A stretch of DNA of 10,478 bases from Variovorax sp. (GTDB taxonomy: Bacteria > Pseudomonadota > Gammaproteobacteria > Burkholderiales > Burkholderiaceae_C): positions 1 to 10,478 of the forward strand of contig JAQGLP010000071.1 in assembly GCA_028292835.1 (NCBI GenBank), in the 5' to 3' direction. The stretch's first letter is position 1, and every line of letters begins with the position of its first letter. This document shows positions 1 to 7,281 of the stretch, piece after piece. The notes beneath the pieces were generated by a model. That model saw nothing but the letters and a program-made list of their open reading frames with translations, did not search any database and was not told where the DNA came from. The translations under genes were made by a program, and so were the position numbers.

Positions 1-647
1 TCATCAACCTGGAAAAATCGCTTCCGATGTTCCAGGACGCGATGAAGTTCGTGAAGCAGCTGTCCGCCAACCGCGGCACCATCCTCATGGTCGGCACCAA
101 GCGCCAGGCCCGCGAGACCGTGGCGTCCGAAGCCAAGCGCGCCGGCGTGCACTACGTCGACCAGCGCTGGCTGGGCGGCATGCTGACCAACTTCAAGACG
201 GTCAAGACCTCCATCAAGCGCCTGAAGGACCTGAAGGCCCAGCAGGAAGCCGGCCTCGAATCGCTCAGCAAGAAGGAGCAGCTCACCTTCTCCCGCGAAA
301 TCGCCAAGCTCGAAAAAGACATCGGCGGCATCCAGGACATGGTCGCGCTGCCCGACGCCATCTTCGTGATCGACGTGGGCTTCCACAAGATCGCCGTGGC
401 CGAGGCCAAGAAGCTTGGCATCCCGCTGATCGGCGTGGTCGACACCAACCACTCGCCCGAAGGCATCGACTACGTGATCCCGGGCAACGACGACTCGGCC
501 AAGGCGGTCGAGCTGTACGCCCGCGGCATCGCGGACGCCATCATCGAAGGCCGTGACAATGCCATGAACGAAGTGGTCAAGGCGGTGTCCGAAAGCGGCG
601 CCAGCGATGACGAGTTCGTCGAAGTCGAAGAAGGCGCTTCGGCCTGA
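1..647 (+). CDS. rpsB: 30S ribosomal protein S2, 5' end missing
   Basis: Ribosomal protein S2 is a component of the 30S subunit, where it helps bind S1. The gene is cut by the window edge: the reading frame is open from base 3, and bases 1-2 end a broken codon. 214 residues plus the stop are visible. Visible S2 hallmarks are INLEKSLPMF at the start, VGTKRQA, the WLGGMLTNFKTV block (around visible residue 57), LPDAIFVIDVG, then VVDTNHSPEGIDYVIPGNDD near the C-terminus. By comparison with E. coli S2, roughly 40 N-terminal residues lie upstream. The protein ends in an acidic tail (DDEFVEVEEGASA), which is variable in the family. An intrinsic terminator follows 24 bases after the stop and tsf is the next gene, the usual rpsB-tsf pair. 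Any promoter and leader would lie outside the window. Confidence 0.98.
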   Translation, partial: INLEKSLPMFQDAMKFVKQLSANRGTILMVGTKRQARETVASEAKRAGVHYVDQRWLGGMLTNFKTVKTSIKRLKDLKAQQEAGLESLSKKEQLTFSREIAKLEKDIGGIQDMVALPDAIFVIDVGFHKIAVAEAKKLGIPLIGVVDTNHSPEGIDYVIPGNDDSAKAVELYARGIADAIIEGRDNAMNEVVKAVSESGASDDEFVEVEEGASA

Positions 648-671
648 CCTGCGCTCGCGAGAGCCTAAAAA

Positions 672-695
672 GGGGCTTTGGAGCCCCTTTTTTTT
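672..695 (+). terminator. Intrinsic terminator (or attenuator) between rpsB and tsf
   Basis: A GC-rich stem GGGGCT (672-677) pairs with AGCCCC (682-687) across a four-base TTGG loop and is followed directly by eight T residues (688-695). Five A residues (667-671) before the stem can extend the pairing with the T tract, so the element could also work in the reverse direction. This is a textbook rho-independent terminator. It lies between two genes that are usually co-transcribed, so it probably acts as a partial terminator that lowers tsf transcription relative to rpsB. That role is inference; the structure is visible directly. Confidence 0.88.
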
Positions 696-753
696 AACCC
701 GATTTTGGTGCCGACCGGGCGCCGTTCCACCGATACGAACTGGAGAAAAGAAC

Positions 754-1674
754 ATGGCAGCAATCACCGCAAGCATGGTCGCCGAACTGCGCGCCAAGAC
801 CGACGCCCCCATGATGGAGTGCAAGCGCGCCCTGACCGAAGCCGAAGGCAACATGGAAAAGGCCGAGGAGCTGCTGCGCATCAAGCTGGGCAACAAGGCC
901 GGCAAGGCTTCCAGCCGCGTGACGGCCGAGGGTGTCGTGACGGCGGCGGTTGACGGCTCGGCCGGCGGCATGATCGAGATCAACTGCGAAACCGACTTCG
1001 TCACCAAGAACGACAGCTTCCTGGCCATGGCCCAGGCCGCTGCCCGACTGGTCGCCAAGAACAACCCGGCCGACCTGGCTGCGCTCGGCGCGCTGGCGTA
1101 CGAGCAGGACGGCTTCGGCCCCACGCTGGAAGACGTGCGCAAGGGCCTGATCGGCAAGATTGGCGAGAACATGACGTTCCGCCGCTTCAAGCGCTTCGAA
1201 GGCGCCAAGCTGGCCTCCTACTTGCACGGTACGCGCATCGGCGTGATGGTCGCGTATGAAGGCGACGAGACGGCCGCCAAGGACGTGGCGATGCACATCG
1301 CCGCCATGAAGCCGGTGGCACTGTCGACCGCCGACGTGCCGGCCGAGCTGATCGAGAAAGAACGCGCCGTGGCCGCCGGCAAGGCCGAGGAAGACCGCAA
1401 GACGGCCGAGGCGGCGGGCAAGCCCGCGCAATCGGCCGAGATCGTGGCCAAGCGCGTCGAAGGCGGCGTGCAGAAGTACCTGAAGGAAGTCTCGCTGTTC
1501 AACCAGTCTTTCGTGAAGAACGACAAGCAGACCGTCGAGCAGATGCTCAAGGCCGCCGGCACCACGGTCAAGGGCTTCACGCTCTACGTGGTCGGCGAAG
1601 GCATCGAGAAGAAGGTCGACGACTTCGCCGCCGAGGTGGCGGCGCAGGTCGCAGCCGCCAAGGCGGCCGCCTGA
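754..1674 (+). CDS. tsf: Translation elongation factor Ts
   Basis: EF-Ts is the guanine nucleotide exchange factor that releases GDP from EF-Tu in the cytoplasm. The product is 306 residues, somewhat longer than the E. coli protein (about 283). The N-terminal UBA-like domain carries the family signature region LRAKTDAPMMECKRAL (about residues 11-27). The second signature, EINCETDFVTKND, follows, with the EF-Tu-contacting TDFV at residues 80-83. The remainder is the core and coiled-coil dimerisation region, ending in an alanine-rich tail. The ATG is chosen because it gives the standard MAAITASMV start and has GGAG at 742-745, eight bases upstream. The frame stays open further upstream, but that would run through the terminator. 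It lies 106 bases after rpsB. No convincing promoter is visible in that gap, so expression probably depends on read-through. Confidence 0.98.
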   Translation: MAAITASMVAELRAKTDAPMMECKRALTEAEGNMEKAEELLRIKLGNKAGKASSRVTAEGVVTAAVDGSAGGMIEINCETDFVTKNDSFLAMAQAAARLVAKNNPADLAALGALAYEQDGFGPTLEDVRKGLIGKIGENMTFRRFKRFEGAKLASYLHGTRIGVMVAYEGDETAAKDVAMHIAAMKPVALSTADVPAELIEKERAVAAGKAEEDRKTAEAAGKPAQSAEIVAKRVEGGVQKYLKEVSLFNQSFVKNDKQTVEQMLKAAGTTVKGFTLYVVGEGIEKKVDDFAAEVAAQVAAAKAAA

Positions 1675-1736
1675 ACCCGTCCGGCATGCAGCCGCCACGC
1701 TCTGAATTTGTCCGCCCACTCCACAGGAACCCTTCG

Positions 1737-2459
1737 ATGTCCGACGCCCGCCCAGCCCACAAGCGCATCCTGCTGAAGCTGTCCGGCGAGGCACTGATGG
1801 GTGACGACGCCTTCGGCATCAACCGCACCACCATCGTGCGCATGGTCCAAGAGGTCGCCGAGGTGGTGAACATGGGAGTGGAGGTGGCGGTCGTGATCGG
1901 CGGCGGCAATATCTTTCGCGGCGTGGCGGGCGGCTCGGTCGGCATGGACCGTGCCACCGCCGATTACATGGGCATGCTGGCCACCGTGATGAACGCGCTG
2001 GCGCTGGCCGACGCGATGGACAAGCAGGGTCTCGTGCCGCGCGTCATGTCGGCCATCGCCATCGAGCAGGTGGTCGAGCCCTACGTACGGCCCAAGGCGC
2101 TGCAGTACCTCGAGGAAGGCAAGGTCGTGATCTTCGCGGCCGGCACCGGCAACCCGTTCTTCACCACCGATACCGCCGCGGCGCTGCGCGGCGCCGAGAT
2201 CGGCGCCGAGCTGGTGCTGAAGGCGACCAAGGTCGACGGCGTCTACAGCGCCGATCCCAAGCTCGACCCCGCCGCCACGCGCTATGCCACACTCAGCTTC
2301 GACCAGGCGATCGCACAGAACCTGGGCATCATGGACGCCACGGCGTTCGCCCTGTGCCGCGACCAGAAACTGCCGATCAAGGTGTTTTCCATCTTCAAGA
2401 ACGGCGCGCTCAAGCGGGTCGTGATGGGCGAGGACGAGGGCACGCTGGTGCATGCCTGA
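1737..2459 (+). CDS. pyrH: Uridylate kinase (UMP kinase)
   Basis: UMP kinase uses ATP to phosphorylate UMP to UDP in pyrimidine nucleotide synthesis. The bacterial enzyme is a cytoplasmic hexamer of the amino acid kinase fold, unrelated to eukaryotic UMP/CMP kinases. The product is 240 residues, the usual size. Visible motifs are KRILLKLSGEAL with the phosphate-binding Lys14, the glycine-rich IGGGNIFRG loop (Gly55-Gly57), MDRATADYMGM, and GTGNPFFTTDTAA from residue 136, which lies in the nucleotide-binding region, followed by KATKVDGVYSADP. The ATG at 1737 has AGGA eight bases upstream (1725-1728). An in-frame ATG at 1686 would add 17 residues but has no ribosome site and breaks the family start. 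It is 62 bases after tsf and 29 before frr, consistent with one transcript. In other bacteria UMP kinase is allosterically controlled by GTP and UTP. Confidence 0.98.
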   Translation: MSDARPAHKRILLKLSGEALMGDDAFGINRTTIVRMVQEVAEVVNMGVEVAVVIGGGNIFRGVAGGSVGMDRATADYMGMLATVMNALALADAMDKQGLVPRVMSAIAIEQVVEPYVRPKALQYLEEGKVVIFAAGTGNPFFTTDTAAALRGAEIGAELVLKATKVDGVYSADPKLDPAATRYATLSFDQAIAQNLGIMDATAFALCRDQKLPIKVFSIFKNGALKRVVMGEDEGTLVHA

Positions 2460-2488
2460 GCCCGGTGTTTGAAGGACCAAGCAAAGAT

Positions 2489-3055
2489 ATGACCACGACC
2501 ATTTCCGAAATTCGCGGCGCCATCGAAACCAAGATGGACCAGTCCATCGCCGCCTTCAAGAACAACCTCACCAAGATCCGCACCGGTCGTGCCAACCCGG
2601 CGCTGCTCGACGTGGTGCAGGTCGACTACTACGGCGCGATGGTGCCGATCACCCAGGTGGCCAACGTGTCGCTGATCGACTCGCGCACCATCAGTGTGCA
2701 GCCCTGGGAGAAAAGCCTGGGTGCCAAGATCGAGAAGGCGATTCGCGACAGCGACCTGGGTCTGAACCCGGCCAGCATGGGCGAGCTGATCCGCGTGCCG
2801 ATGCCCGCCATGAGCGAGGAACGCCGCAGGGAGATGACCAAGCTGGTGCGCCACGAGGCCGAGACCGCCAAGATCGCCATCCGCAACCTGCGCCGCGACG
2901 CCAACGAGGCGGTCAAGAAACTGGTGAAGGACAAGCTGGCCTCCGAGGACGACCAGAAGCGCGCCGAAGGCGATGTTCAGAAAGTGACCGACCGCCACAT
3001 TGCCGCCATCGACCAGCTGGTCACGGCCAAAGAGGCGGAGATCATGGCGGTTTGA
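2489..3055 (+). CDS. frr: Ribosome recycling factor
   Basis: RRF acts with EF-G to split the post-termination ribosome complex and free it for a new round of translation. The product is 188 residues, close to the E. coli length of 185. Domain I helices contain KIRTGRANPALLD and the C-terminal arm contains EERRREMTKLVR and IRNLRRDANE, including Arg132, a conserved position known to matter for ribosome binding. Domain II is the middle region, roughly residues 31-105, with YYGAMVPITQVANV and DLGLNPASMG. The ATG at 2489 gives MTTTISEIRGAIE. GAAGGA at 2471-2476 lies 12 bases upstream, a slightly long spacing. The pyrH-frr pairing is nearly universal in bacteria. The stop codon overlaps a possible TTG start of uppS (see that entry). 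Confidence 0.98.
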   Translation: MTTTISEIRGAIETKMDQSIAAFKNNLTKIRTGRANPALLDVVQVDYYGAMVPITQVANVSLIDSRTISVQPWEKSLGAKIEKAIRDSDLGLNPASMGELIRVPMPAMSEERRREMTKLVRHEAETAKIAIRNLRRDANEAVKKLVKDKLASEDDQKRAEGDVQKVTDRHIAAIDQLVTAKEAEIMAV

Positions 3056-3063
3056 CTGCGCGC

Positions 3064-3795
3064 ATGACCGCATCGTCCGCCGTTCCGCACCATATCGCCG
3101 TCGTGATGGATGGCAATGGCCGCTGGGCGACGCGGCGCTTCCTGCCGCGCGTGGCGGGGCACAAGCAGGGCGTCGAGTCGCTGCGGCGCTGTGTCACGGC
3201 GTGCGTCGACCGCGGCGTCAGCGTGCTGACGGTGTTCGCGTTTTCTTCCGAGAACTGGAACCGGCCGGTCGAGGAGGTCTCGGGGCTGATGCAGCTCATG
3301 GTGCATGCCTTGGCGCGCGAGGTGCCGCGGCTGTGCGCCGATGGCGTGCGGCTGCACTTCGTCGGCGAGCGCGGCGGGCTCTCGGCCAAGCTGGCGAGCG
3401 GCCTGTTGCAGGCGGAAGCCGCGACGGCGCACAACACGCGGCTGGTGCTCAACGTCTGCTTCAACTACGGCGGGCGCTGGGACATCGCGCGCGCCGCGGC
3501 CCAGTTGGCGGCGCGCGGCGAGGCATTGACCGAGGCCAGCCTCGACCGGGCGATGGCGCTGGCCCATGTGCCCGACCCGGACCTGCTCATTCGCACCGGC
3601 GGCGAGCAGAGGCTGTCGAACTTCCTGCTGTGGCAGAGCGCCTACGCCGAATTGTTCTTCAGTGACCGCCTGTGGCCCGAATTCGACGAGGTGGCGCTGG
3701 ACGAAGCCATCGCCGCTTACGGCCGCCGTGAGCGGCGCTTCGGCCAGACCTCCGCGCAGCTTGCCGTCGAACCGCGCAACCGGCAGGTGGCCTGA
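3064..3795 (+). CDS. uppS: Undecaprenyl diphosphate synthase (cis-prenyltransferase)
   Basis: UppS condenses farnesyl diphosphate with eight isopentenyl diphosphates to make C55 undecaprenyl diphosphate, precursor of the lipid carrier for peptidoglycan and O-antigen. The product is 243 residues from this ATG. Family regions are all present in order: HHIAVVMDGNGRWA with the metal- and diphosphate-binding Asp16, GHKQGVESLRR, LTVFAFSSENWNRP, NVCFNYGGRWDI, and the C-terminal block PDPDLLIRTGGEQRLSNFLL leading into WQSAYAELFF. The start is uncertain. A TTG at 3052 would overlap the frr stop (TTGA), add four residues and sit 11 bases from GGAG at 3037-3040. The ATG at 3064 has only a weak GGCGG upstream. 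ATG is preferred because it starts nearer to where typical homologues start. It is followed by cdsA 30 bases on, which also consumes or supplies membrane-lipid intermediates. Confidence 0.96.
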   Translation: MTASSAVPHHIAVVMDGNGRWATRRFLPRVAGHKQGVESLRRCVTACVDRGVSVLTVFAFSSENWNRPVEEVSGLMQLMVHALAREVPRLCADGVRLHFVGERGGLSAKLASGLLQAEAATAHNTRLVLNVCFNYGGRWDIARAAAQLAARGEALTEASLDRAMALAHVPDPDLLIRTGGEQRLSNFLLWQSAYAELFFSDRLWPEFDEVALDEAIAAYGRRERRFGQTSAQLAVEPRNRQVA

Positions 3796-3825
3796 CGCCA
3801 CCGCATCGCCACGGAGCCGGACGCC

Positions 3826-4671
3826 ATGCTCAAGCAACGCATCATTACCGCGCTCGTGCTGTTGGCGATCCTGCTGCCGGCCCTGTTCTATCCGTCGCCG
3901 GCGCCGTTCTGCGTGGTGATGCTGATAGTGATCGGCGCCGCCGGCTGGGAGTGGGGCCGCATGCATGGCTACACGCAAGCCTGGGCCCTGTTCCTGGGCG
4001 CCGAGTGCATGGCGCTTGGCGCCCTGTCATGGTGGCTCGGCCTGCTCGGCGAGCCCCTGCCCATGCTCTGGACCGTGACCGGCGCGGCCTGGGTACTCGG
4101 CGGTGCGGCGCTGCTGCGCGCCGGGGTGGCGGGCTGGCCGCGCGTGCCGCGGCCGGTGCGCATCACGGGCGGCGTGCTCACGCTGTGGGTGGCGTGGCTC
4201 GCGATCTGCCAGGCACGCGTGCTGGGCATCAATTACCTGCTGTCGGTGCTGCTCCTAGTGTGGGCGGCCGATGTGTTCGCCTATTTCGCCGGCCGCGCCT
4301 TCGGCCTGCGCTTCACCCGCGGCAAGCTCGCGCCCTCGATCAGCCCGGGCAAGAGCTGGGAAGGCGTGTGGGGCGGCATGGCCGGCGTGGCCGTGCTCGC
4401 GCTGGCGTGGGTCTGGGCCGACGCCTCGACCCAGGCCGCGGTGGCGAGTCTCTACACGCGGCTGGCGGCACGGGGCTGGTGGCTGCTGTTGCTGGGCACC
4501 GTGTTCCTGACGGCCATGAGCGTGGTGGGCGACCTGGTCGAGTCGCTGGTCAAGCGCAGCGTCGGCGTCAAGGACAGCAGTACCCTGCTGCCCGGCCACG
4601 GCGGCGTGCTCGACCGCATCGACGCGCTGCTGCCGACCGTGCCGCTGGCCATGATGCTGGTTTCGCTGTGA
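3826..4671 (+). CDS. cdsA: Phosphatidate cytidylyltransferase (CDP-diglyceride synthase)
   Basis: CdsA is an inner-membrane enzyme that joins CTP and phosphatidic acid to form CDP-diacylglycerol, the branch point for phosphatidylethanolamine, phosphatidylglycerol and cardiolipin. The product is 281 residues and very hydrophobic, with about eight to nine membrane segments; the first is IITALVLLAILLPALFY at residues 6-22. The family signature near the C-terminus is complete: LVKRSVGVKDSS then LLPGHGGVLDRIDALL, starting near Lys243, with the Lys-Asp and the GHGG..DR.D residues implicated in metal and CTP binding. FTRGKLAPSISPGKSWEG, typical of the cytosolic loop before it, is also present. The ATG has GGAG at 3813-3816, nine bases upstream. 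The last codons overlap the GTG start of dxr by four bases (GTGA), which suggests coupled translation. Confidence 0.97.
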   Translation: MLKQRIITALVLLAILLPALFYPSPAPFCVVMLIVIGAAGWEWGRMHGYTQAWALFLGAECMALGALSWWLGLLGEPLPMLWTVTGAAWVLGGAALLRAGVAGWPRVPRPVRITGGVLTLWVAWLAICQARVLGINYLLSVLLLVWAADVFAYFAGRAFGLRFTRGKLAPSISPGKSWEGVWGGMAGVAVLALAWVWADASTQAAVASLYTRLAARGWWLLLLGTVFLTAMSVVGDLVESLVKRSVGVKDSSTLLPGHGGVLDRIDALLPTVPLAMMLVSL

Positions 4672-5855
4672 ACGCGCCACGCCAACGCGTCACCGTGCTG
4701 GGCTCGACCGGCTCGATCGGCGTCAATACGCTCGACGTGATCGCGCGTCATCCGGGGCGCTTCGAGGTGTTCGCTCTCGCGGCGGCCACTCGCGTGGACG
4801 AGCTGCTGGCGCAGTGCGAACGCTTCAGGCCACGCTTTGCCGTCATGGCCAGCCCCCCCCATGCCGCCGCCCTGGCCGACAAGATCAGACGAAACAGCCT
4901 GCCAACGCATGTCCTGTCAGGGCCGGATGCCATGGAAACGATAGCGTCTCACGAGGATGTGGATGCCGTCATGGCGGCCATCGTCGGCGCCGCCGGCTTG
5001 GGGCCGTGCCTGGCCGCCGCGCGCGCCGGCAAGCGCCTGCTGCTGGCCAACAAGGAGGCGCTGGTGGTGGGCGGCGAATTCTTCATGACGGCGGTGCGGC
5101 GCGGCGGTGCCACGCTGCTGCCGATCGACAGCGAGCACTCGGCCATCTTCCAGGCACTGCCCGAGGATCCGGCGAGCTGGTCGCGGCGCATCGACAAGAT
5201 CATCCTGACCGCCTCGGGTGGCCCGTTTCGCACGCGCGCCCCGGGCACGCTGGCCACGGTCACGCCCGAGGAGGCATGCGCCCACCCCAACTGGGTGATG
5301 GGGCGCAAGATCTCGGTCGATTCGGCAACCATGATGAACAAGGCACTCGAAGTGATCGAGGCGCGCCACCTGTTCGGCGTTGCGCCGGCGCAGATCGAGG
5401 TGGTGATCCATCCCCAGAGCGTGGTGCATTCGATGGTGCAGTTCTGCGATGCCTCGGTCATGGCGCAGCTCGGCACGCCCGACATGCGCGTGCCGATCGC
5501 GGTGGGGCTGGGGTGGCCGGAGCGCCTGGAGAGCGGGGCGGGGCGGCTGGATTTCCGCCAGCTCGCCGCCCTGACCTTCGAGCCCCCGGATGCGGCGCGC
5601 TTCCCCGGTCTGCAGTTGGCCTGGGAGGCGCTGGAGGCCGCGCCCGGCACGCCGGCCGTGCTGAATGCGGCCAACGAGGTGGCGGTCGAGGCCTTCCTGG
5701 CGCGCCGGCTCGCGTTCGACCGCATTCACGCGGTCAATCTGGCGACGCTGGAGGCCGTGCCGACGTCCAGTCCGGCCTCGCTGGCCGATTTGCTGGCGCT
5801 GGACGCACAGGCTCGCGCCACCGCCGCCGAGGCGGTCGCGCGCCTGGCGGCCTGA
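4668..5855 (+). CDS. dxr: 1-deoxy-D-xylulose 5-phosphate reductoisomerase
   Basis: Dxr converts DXP to 2-C-methyl-D-erythritol 4-phosphate using NADPH and a divalent metal, the committed step of the MEP isoprenoid pathway and the target of fosmidomycin. The product is 395 residues against 398 in E. coli. Visible motifs are the NADPH-binding GSTGSIG (residues 12-18), LLLANKEALV (Lys129), the metal-binding DSEHSA (Asp154, Glu156), SGGPFR, and SATMMNKALEVIEA with Asn224, Lys225 and Glu228, which contribute to substrate and metal binding. The start is GTG at 4668 overlapping the cdsA stop. No ATG lies between it and the nucleotide-binding motif, and it places GSTGSIG at the normal distance. No good Shine-Dalgarno is visible, so coupling to cdsA is likely. 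A patch at 4887-4949 has unusual codons. The pathway product feeds UppS, encoded two genes upstream. Confidence 0.97.
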   Translation: MNAPRQRVTVLGSTGSIGVNTLDVIARHPGRFEVFALAAATRVDELLAQCERFRPRFAVMASPPHAAALADKIRRNSLPTHVLSGPDAMETIASHEDVDAVMAAIVGAAGLGPCLAAARAGKRLLLANKEALVVGGEFFMTAVRRGGATLLPIDSEHSAIFQALPEDPASWSRRIDKIILTASGGPFRTRAPGTLATVTPEEACAHPNWVMGRKISVDSATMMNKALEVIEARHLFGVAPAQIEVVIHPQSVVHSMVQFCDASVMAQLGTPDMRVPIAVGLGWPERLESGAGRLDFRQLAALTFEPPDAARFPGLQLAWEALEAAPGTPAVLNAANEVAVEAFLARRLAFDRIHAVNLATLEAVPTSSPASLADLLALDAQARATAAEAVARLAA

Positions 5856-5871
5856 ACAAGGAGAACACCGC

Positions 5872-7242
5872 ATGCTCACGGTTGTCGCTTTCATCGTCGC
5901 GCTCGGCTTGCTGATCGCGGTCCACGAGTACGGTCACTACCGGGTGGCGGTGGCGTGCGGCGTGCGCGTCATCCGCTTTTCGGTCGGCTTCGGCAAGACG
6001 CTCTACCGCTGGAAGCCCCGGCGCCAGCATCCGGGCCAGGACACCGAGTTCGTGATCGCCGCCTTTCCGCTCGGCGGCTACGTCAGGATGCTCGACGAGC
6101 GCGAGGCGCCGGTGTCTCCCGAGGAGCGCCACTGCGCCTTCAACACCCAGCCGCTGCGTTCCCGGGCGGCCATCGTGGCGGCCGGGCCGGTGGCCAACCT
6201 GCTGCTGGCCGTCGTGCTGTACACGCTGGTCAACTGGATCGGCGTGGACGAGCCGCGTGCCGTGCTGGCTCCGCCGGTGGCGGCTTCGCTGGCCGAGCGT
6301 GCCGGCCTGGTCGGCGGCGAGCAGGTGACGCGGGCCGGCTTCGACGGCGCGCTGGAGCCGGTGCAGTCGTTCGAGGACCTGCGCTGGCGCCTGACGCGCG
6401 GCGCGCTCGACGGGCGCGACCTCACGCTCGAGGTGGCGGGACCGCAGGGCCGCGGCCCGCGTGAGCTGGTGCTGCCGCTGCGCCAGCTCGAGGTCAAGGA
6501 TGCCGACGCACAGCTTTTCCGGCGCATCGGCCTGCTATCGGCGCTCACGCGCCCCGAGATCGGCGAACTGGTGCCGGGCGGCGCCGGCGAACGCGCCGGG
6601 CTGCGTCGCGGCGACCTGGTGCGCGCGGTCGGCGCGACCCCCATCGTCGACGGCCAGCAGCTGCGCGAGGCGATCCGTGTCTCGGTGCAGGATGGCGCAC
6701 CGAAGCCGCAGGACTGGAAGATCGAGCGCGCGGGCCGCCCCCTCACGCTCACGGTCACGCCCGAGCTGCGGGCCGAGGGCGCGGTCAGGATCGGCCGCAT
6801 CGGCGCCTACGTCGGCGCCCCCCCCGAGATGGTGAAGGTGCGCCAGGGCCCGATCGACGGGGTGTGGCGCGGCGTGACGCGCACCTGGGAGGTGTCGGCG
6901 CTGACCGTGCGCATGATGTTCAAGATGGTGACGGGCGAGGCGTCGCTCAAGAACCTGAGCGGCCCGCTCACCATCGCCGACTACGCGGGCAAGTCGGCCA
7001 GCCTGGGCCTCACGCAGTACCTGGTGTTCCTGGCGCTCATCAGCGTCAGCCTGGGGGTGCTCAACCTGATGCCGCTGCCGGTCCTCGATGGAGGGCACCT
7101 GATGTATTATCTTTGGGAGGCCCTGACCGGCAAGAGCATCTCCGATGCATGGATGGAACGGCTCCAGCGAGGCGGCGTCGCGCTGCTGCTGGTCATGATG
7201 TCGATTGCACTCTTCAACGACGTCACCCGGCTCTTTGGTTAA
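5872..7242 (+). CDS. rseP: RIP zinc metalloprotease RseP (site-2 protease)
   Basis: RseP is an inner-membrane zinc protease. In E. coli it makes the second cut in the anti-sigma factor RseA, releasing sigma-E after outer-membrane stress; it also clears signal peptide remnants. The product is 456 residues, normal for the family. The first membrane segment carries the HEYGH zinc motif (His18, Glu19, His22). A second follows at AGPVANLLLAVVLYTLV from residue 104. Two PDZ domains occupy roughly residues 125-290, the second including LVPGGAGERAGLRRGD. The third zinc ligand is Asp406 in NLMPLPVLDGGH, and a final membrane helix lies at the C-terminus (GVALLLVMMSIALF). The ATG has a strong AAGGAG at 5858-5863, eight bases upstream, the best ribosome site in the window. 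The dxr-rseP-bamA order is common. The window does not show whether an RseA-like substrate exists here. Confidence 0.97.
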   Translation: MLTVVAFIVALGLLIAVHEYGHYRVAVACGVRVIRFSVGFGKTLYRWKPRRQHPGQDTEFVIAAFPLGGYVRMLDEREAPVSPEERHCAFNTQPLRSRAAIVAAGPVANLLLAVVLYTLVNWIGVDEPRAVLAPPVAASLAERAGLVGGEQVTRAGFDGALEPVQSFEDLRWRLTRGALDGRDLTLEVAGPQGRGPRELVLPLRQLEVKDADAQLFRRIGLLSALTRPEIGELVPGGAGERAGLRRGDLVRAVGATPIVDGQQLREAIRVSVQDGAPKPQDWKIERAGRPLTLTVTPELRAEGAVRIGRIGAYVGAPPEMVKVRQGPIDGVWRGVTRTWEVSALTVRMMFKMVTGEASLKNLSGPLTIADYAGKSASLGLTQYLVFLALISVSLGVLNLMPLPVLDGGHLMYYLWEALTGKSISDAWMERLQRGGVALLLVMMSIALFNDVTRLFG

Positions 7243-7247
7243 CTATC

Positions 7248-7270
7248 GGCCGGCCCTTTGCGCGCCGGCC
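7248..7270 (+). promoter_or_regulatory. Hairpin just upstream of the bamA start
   Basis: GGCCGGC (7248-7254) is exactly complementary to GCCGGCC (7264-7270) across a nine-base loop. The structure sits in the 39-base rseP-bamA gap and ends 11 bases before the bamA ATG. No T tract follows, so it is unlikely to be an intrinsic terminator. It may affect translation initiation or mRNA stability, or be chance pairing in GC-rich DNA. The pairing is visible; any function is inference. Confidence 0.4.
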
Positions 7271-7281
7271 CCATTTCACAC

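Noticed and set aside
607..753. Upstream extension of the tsf frame by 49 codons
   Set aside because: It would run back into rpsB and across the intrinsic terminator. The ATG at 754 has a good ribosome site and the standard EF-Ts start.
1686..1736. Alternative pyrH start at ATG 1686 giving 17 extra residues
   Set aside because: No Shine-Dalgarno precedes it, while the ATG at 1737 has AGGA at correct spacing and the usual short lead into KRILLKLSGEAL.
3951..4667. Long + strand frame across cdsA, in frame with dxr, that could be read as an N-terminal extension of Dxr
   Set aside because: It overlaps the full membrane core of CdsA in another frame and its translation is low-complexity Arg/Ala/Gly/Pro. 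Dxr is full length from the GTG at 4668.
7105..7110. TATTAT in the rseP 3' region as a -10 for bamA
   Set aside because: The hexamer at 17 bases spacing (TCCTCG) does not resemble a -35, and the stretch encodes the Met-Tyr-Tyr-Leu just after the LDGGH motif.
7248..7270. rseP-bamA hairpin as a transcription terminator
   Set aside because: No T tract follows the stem; it is kept only as a possible translation or stability element.
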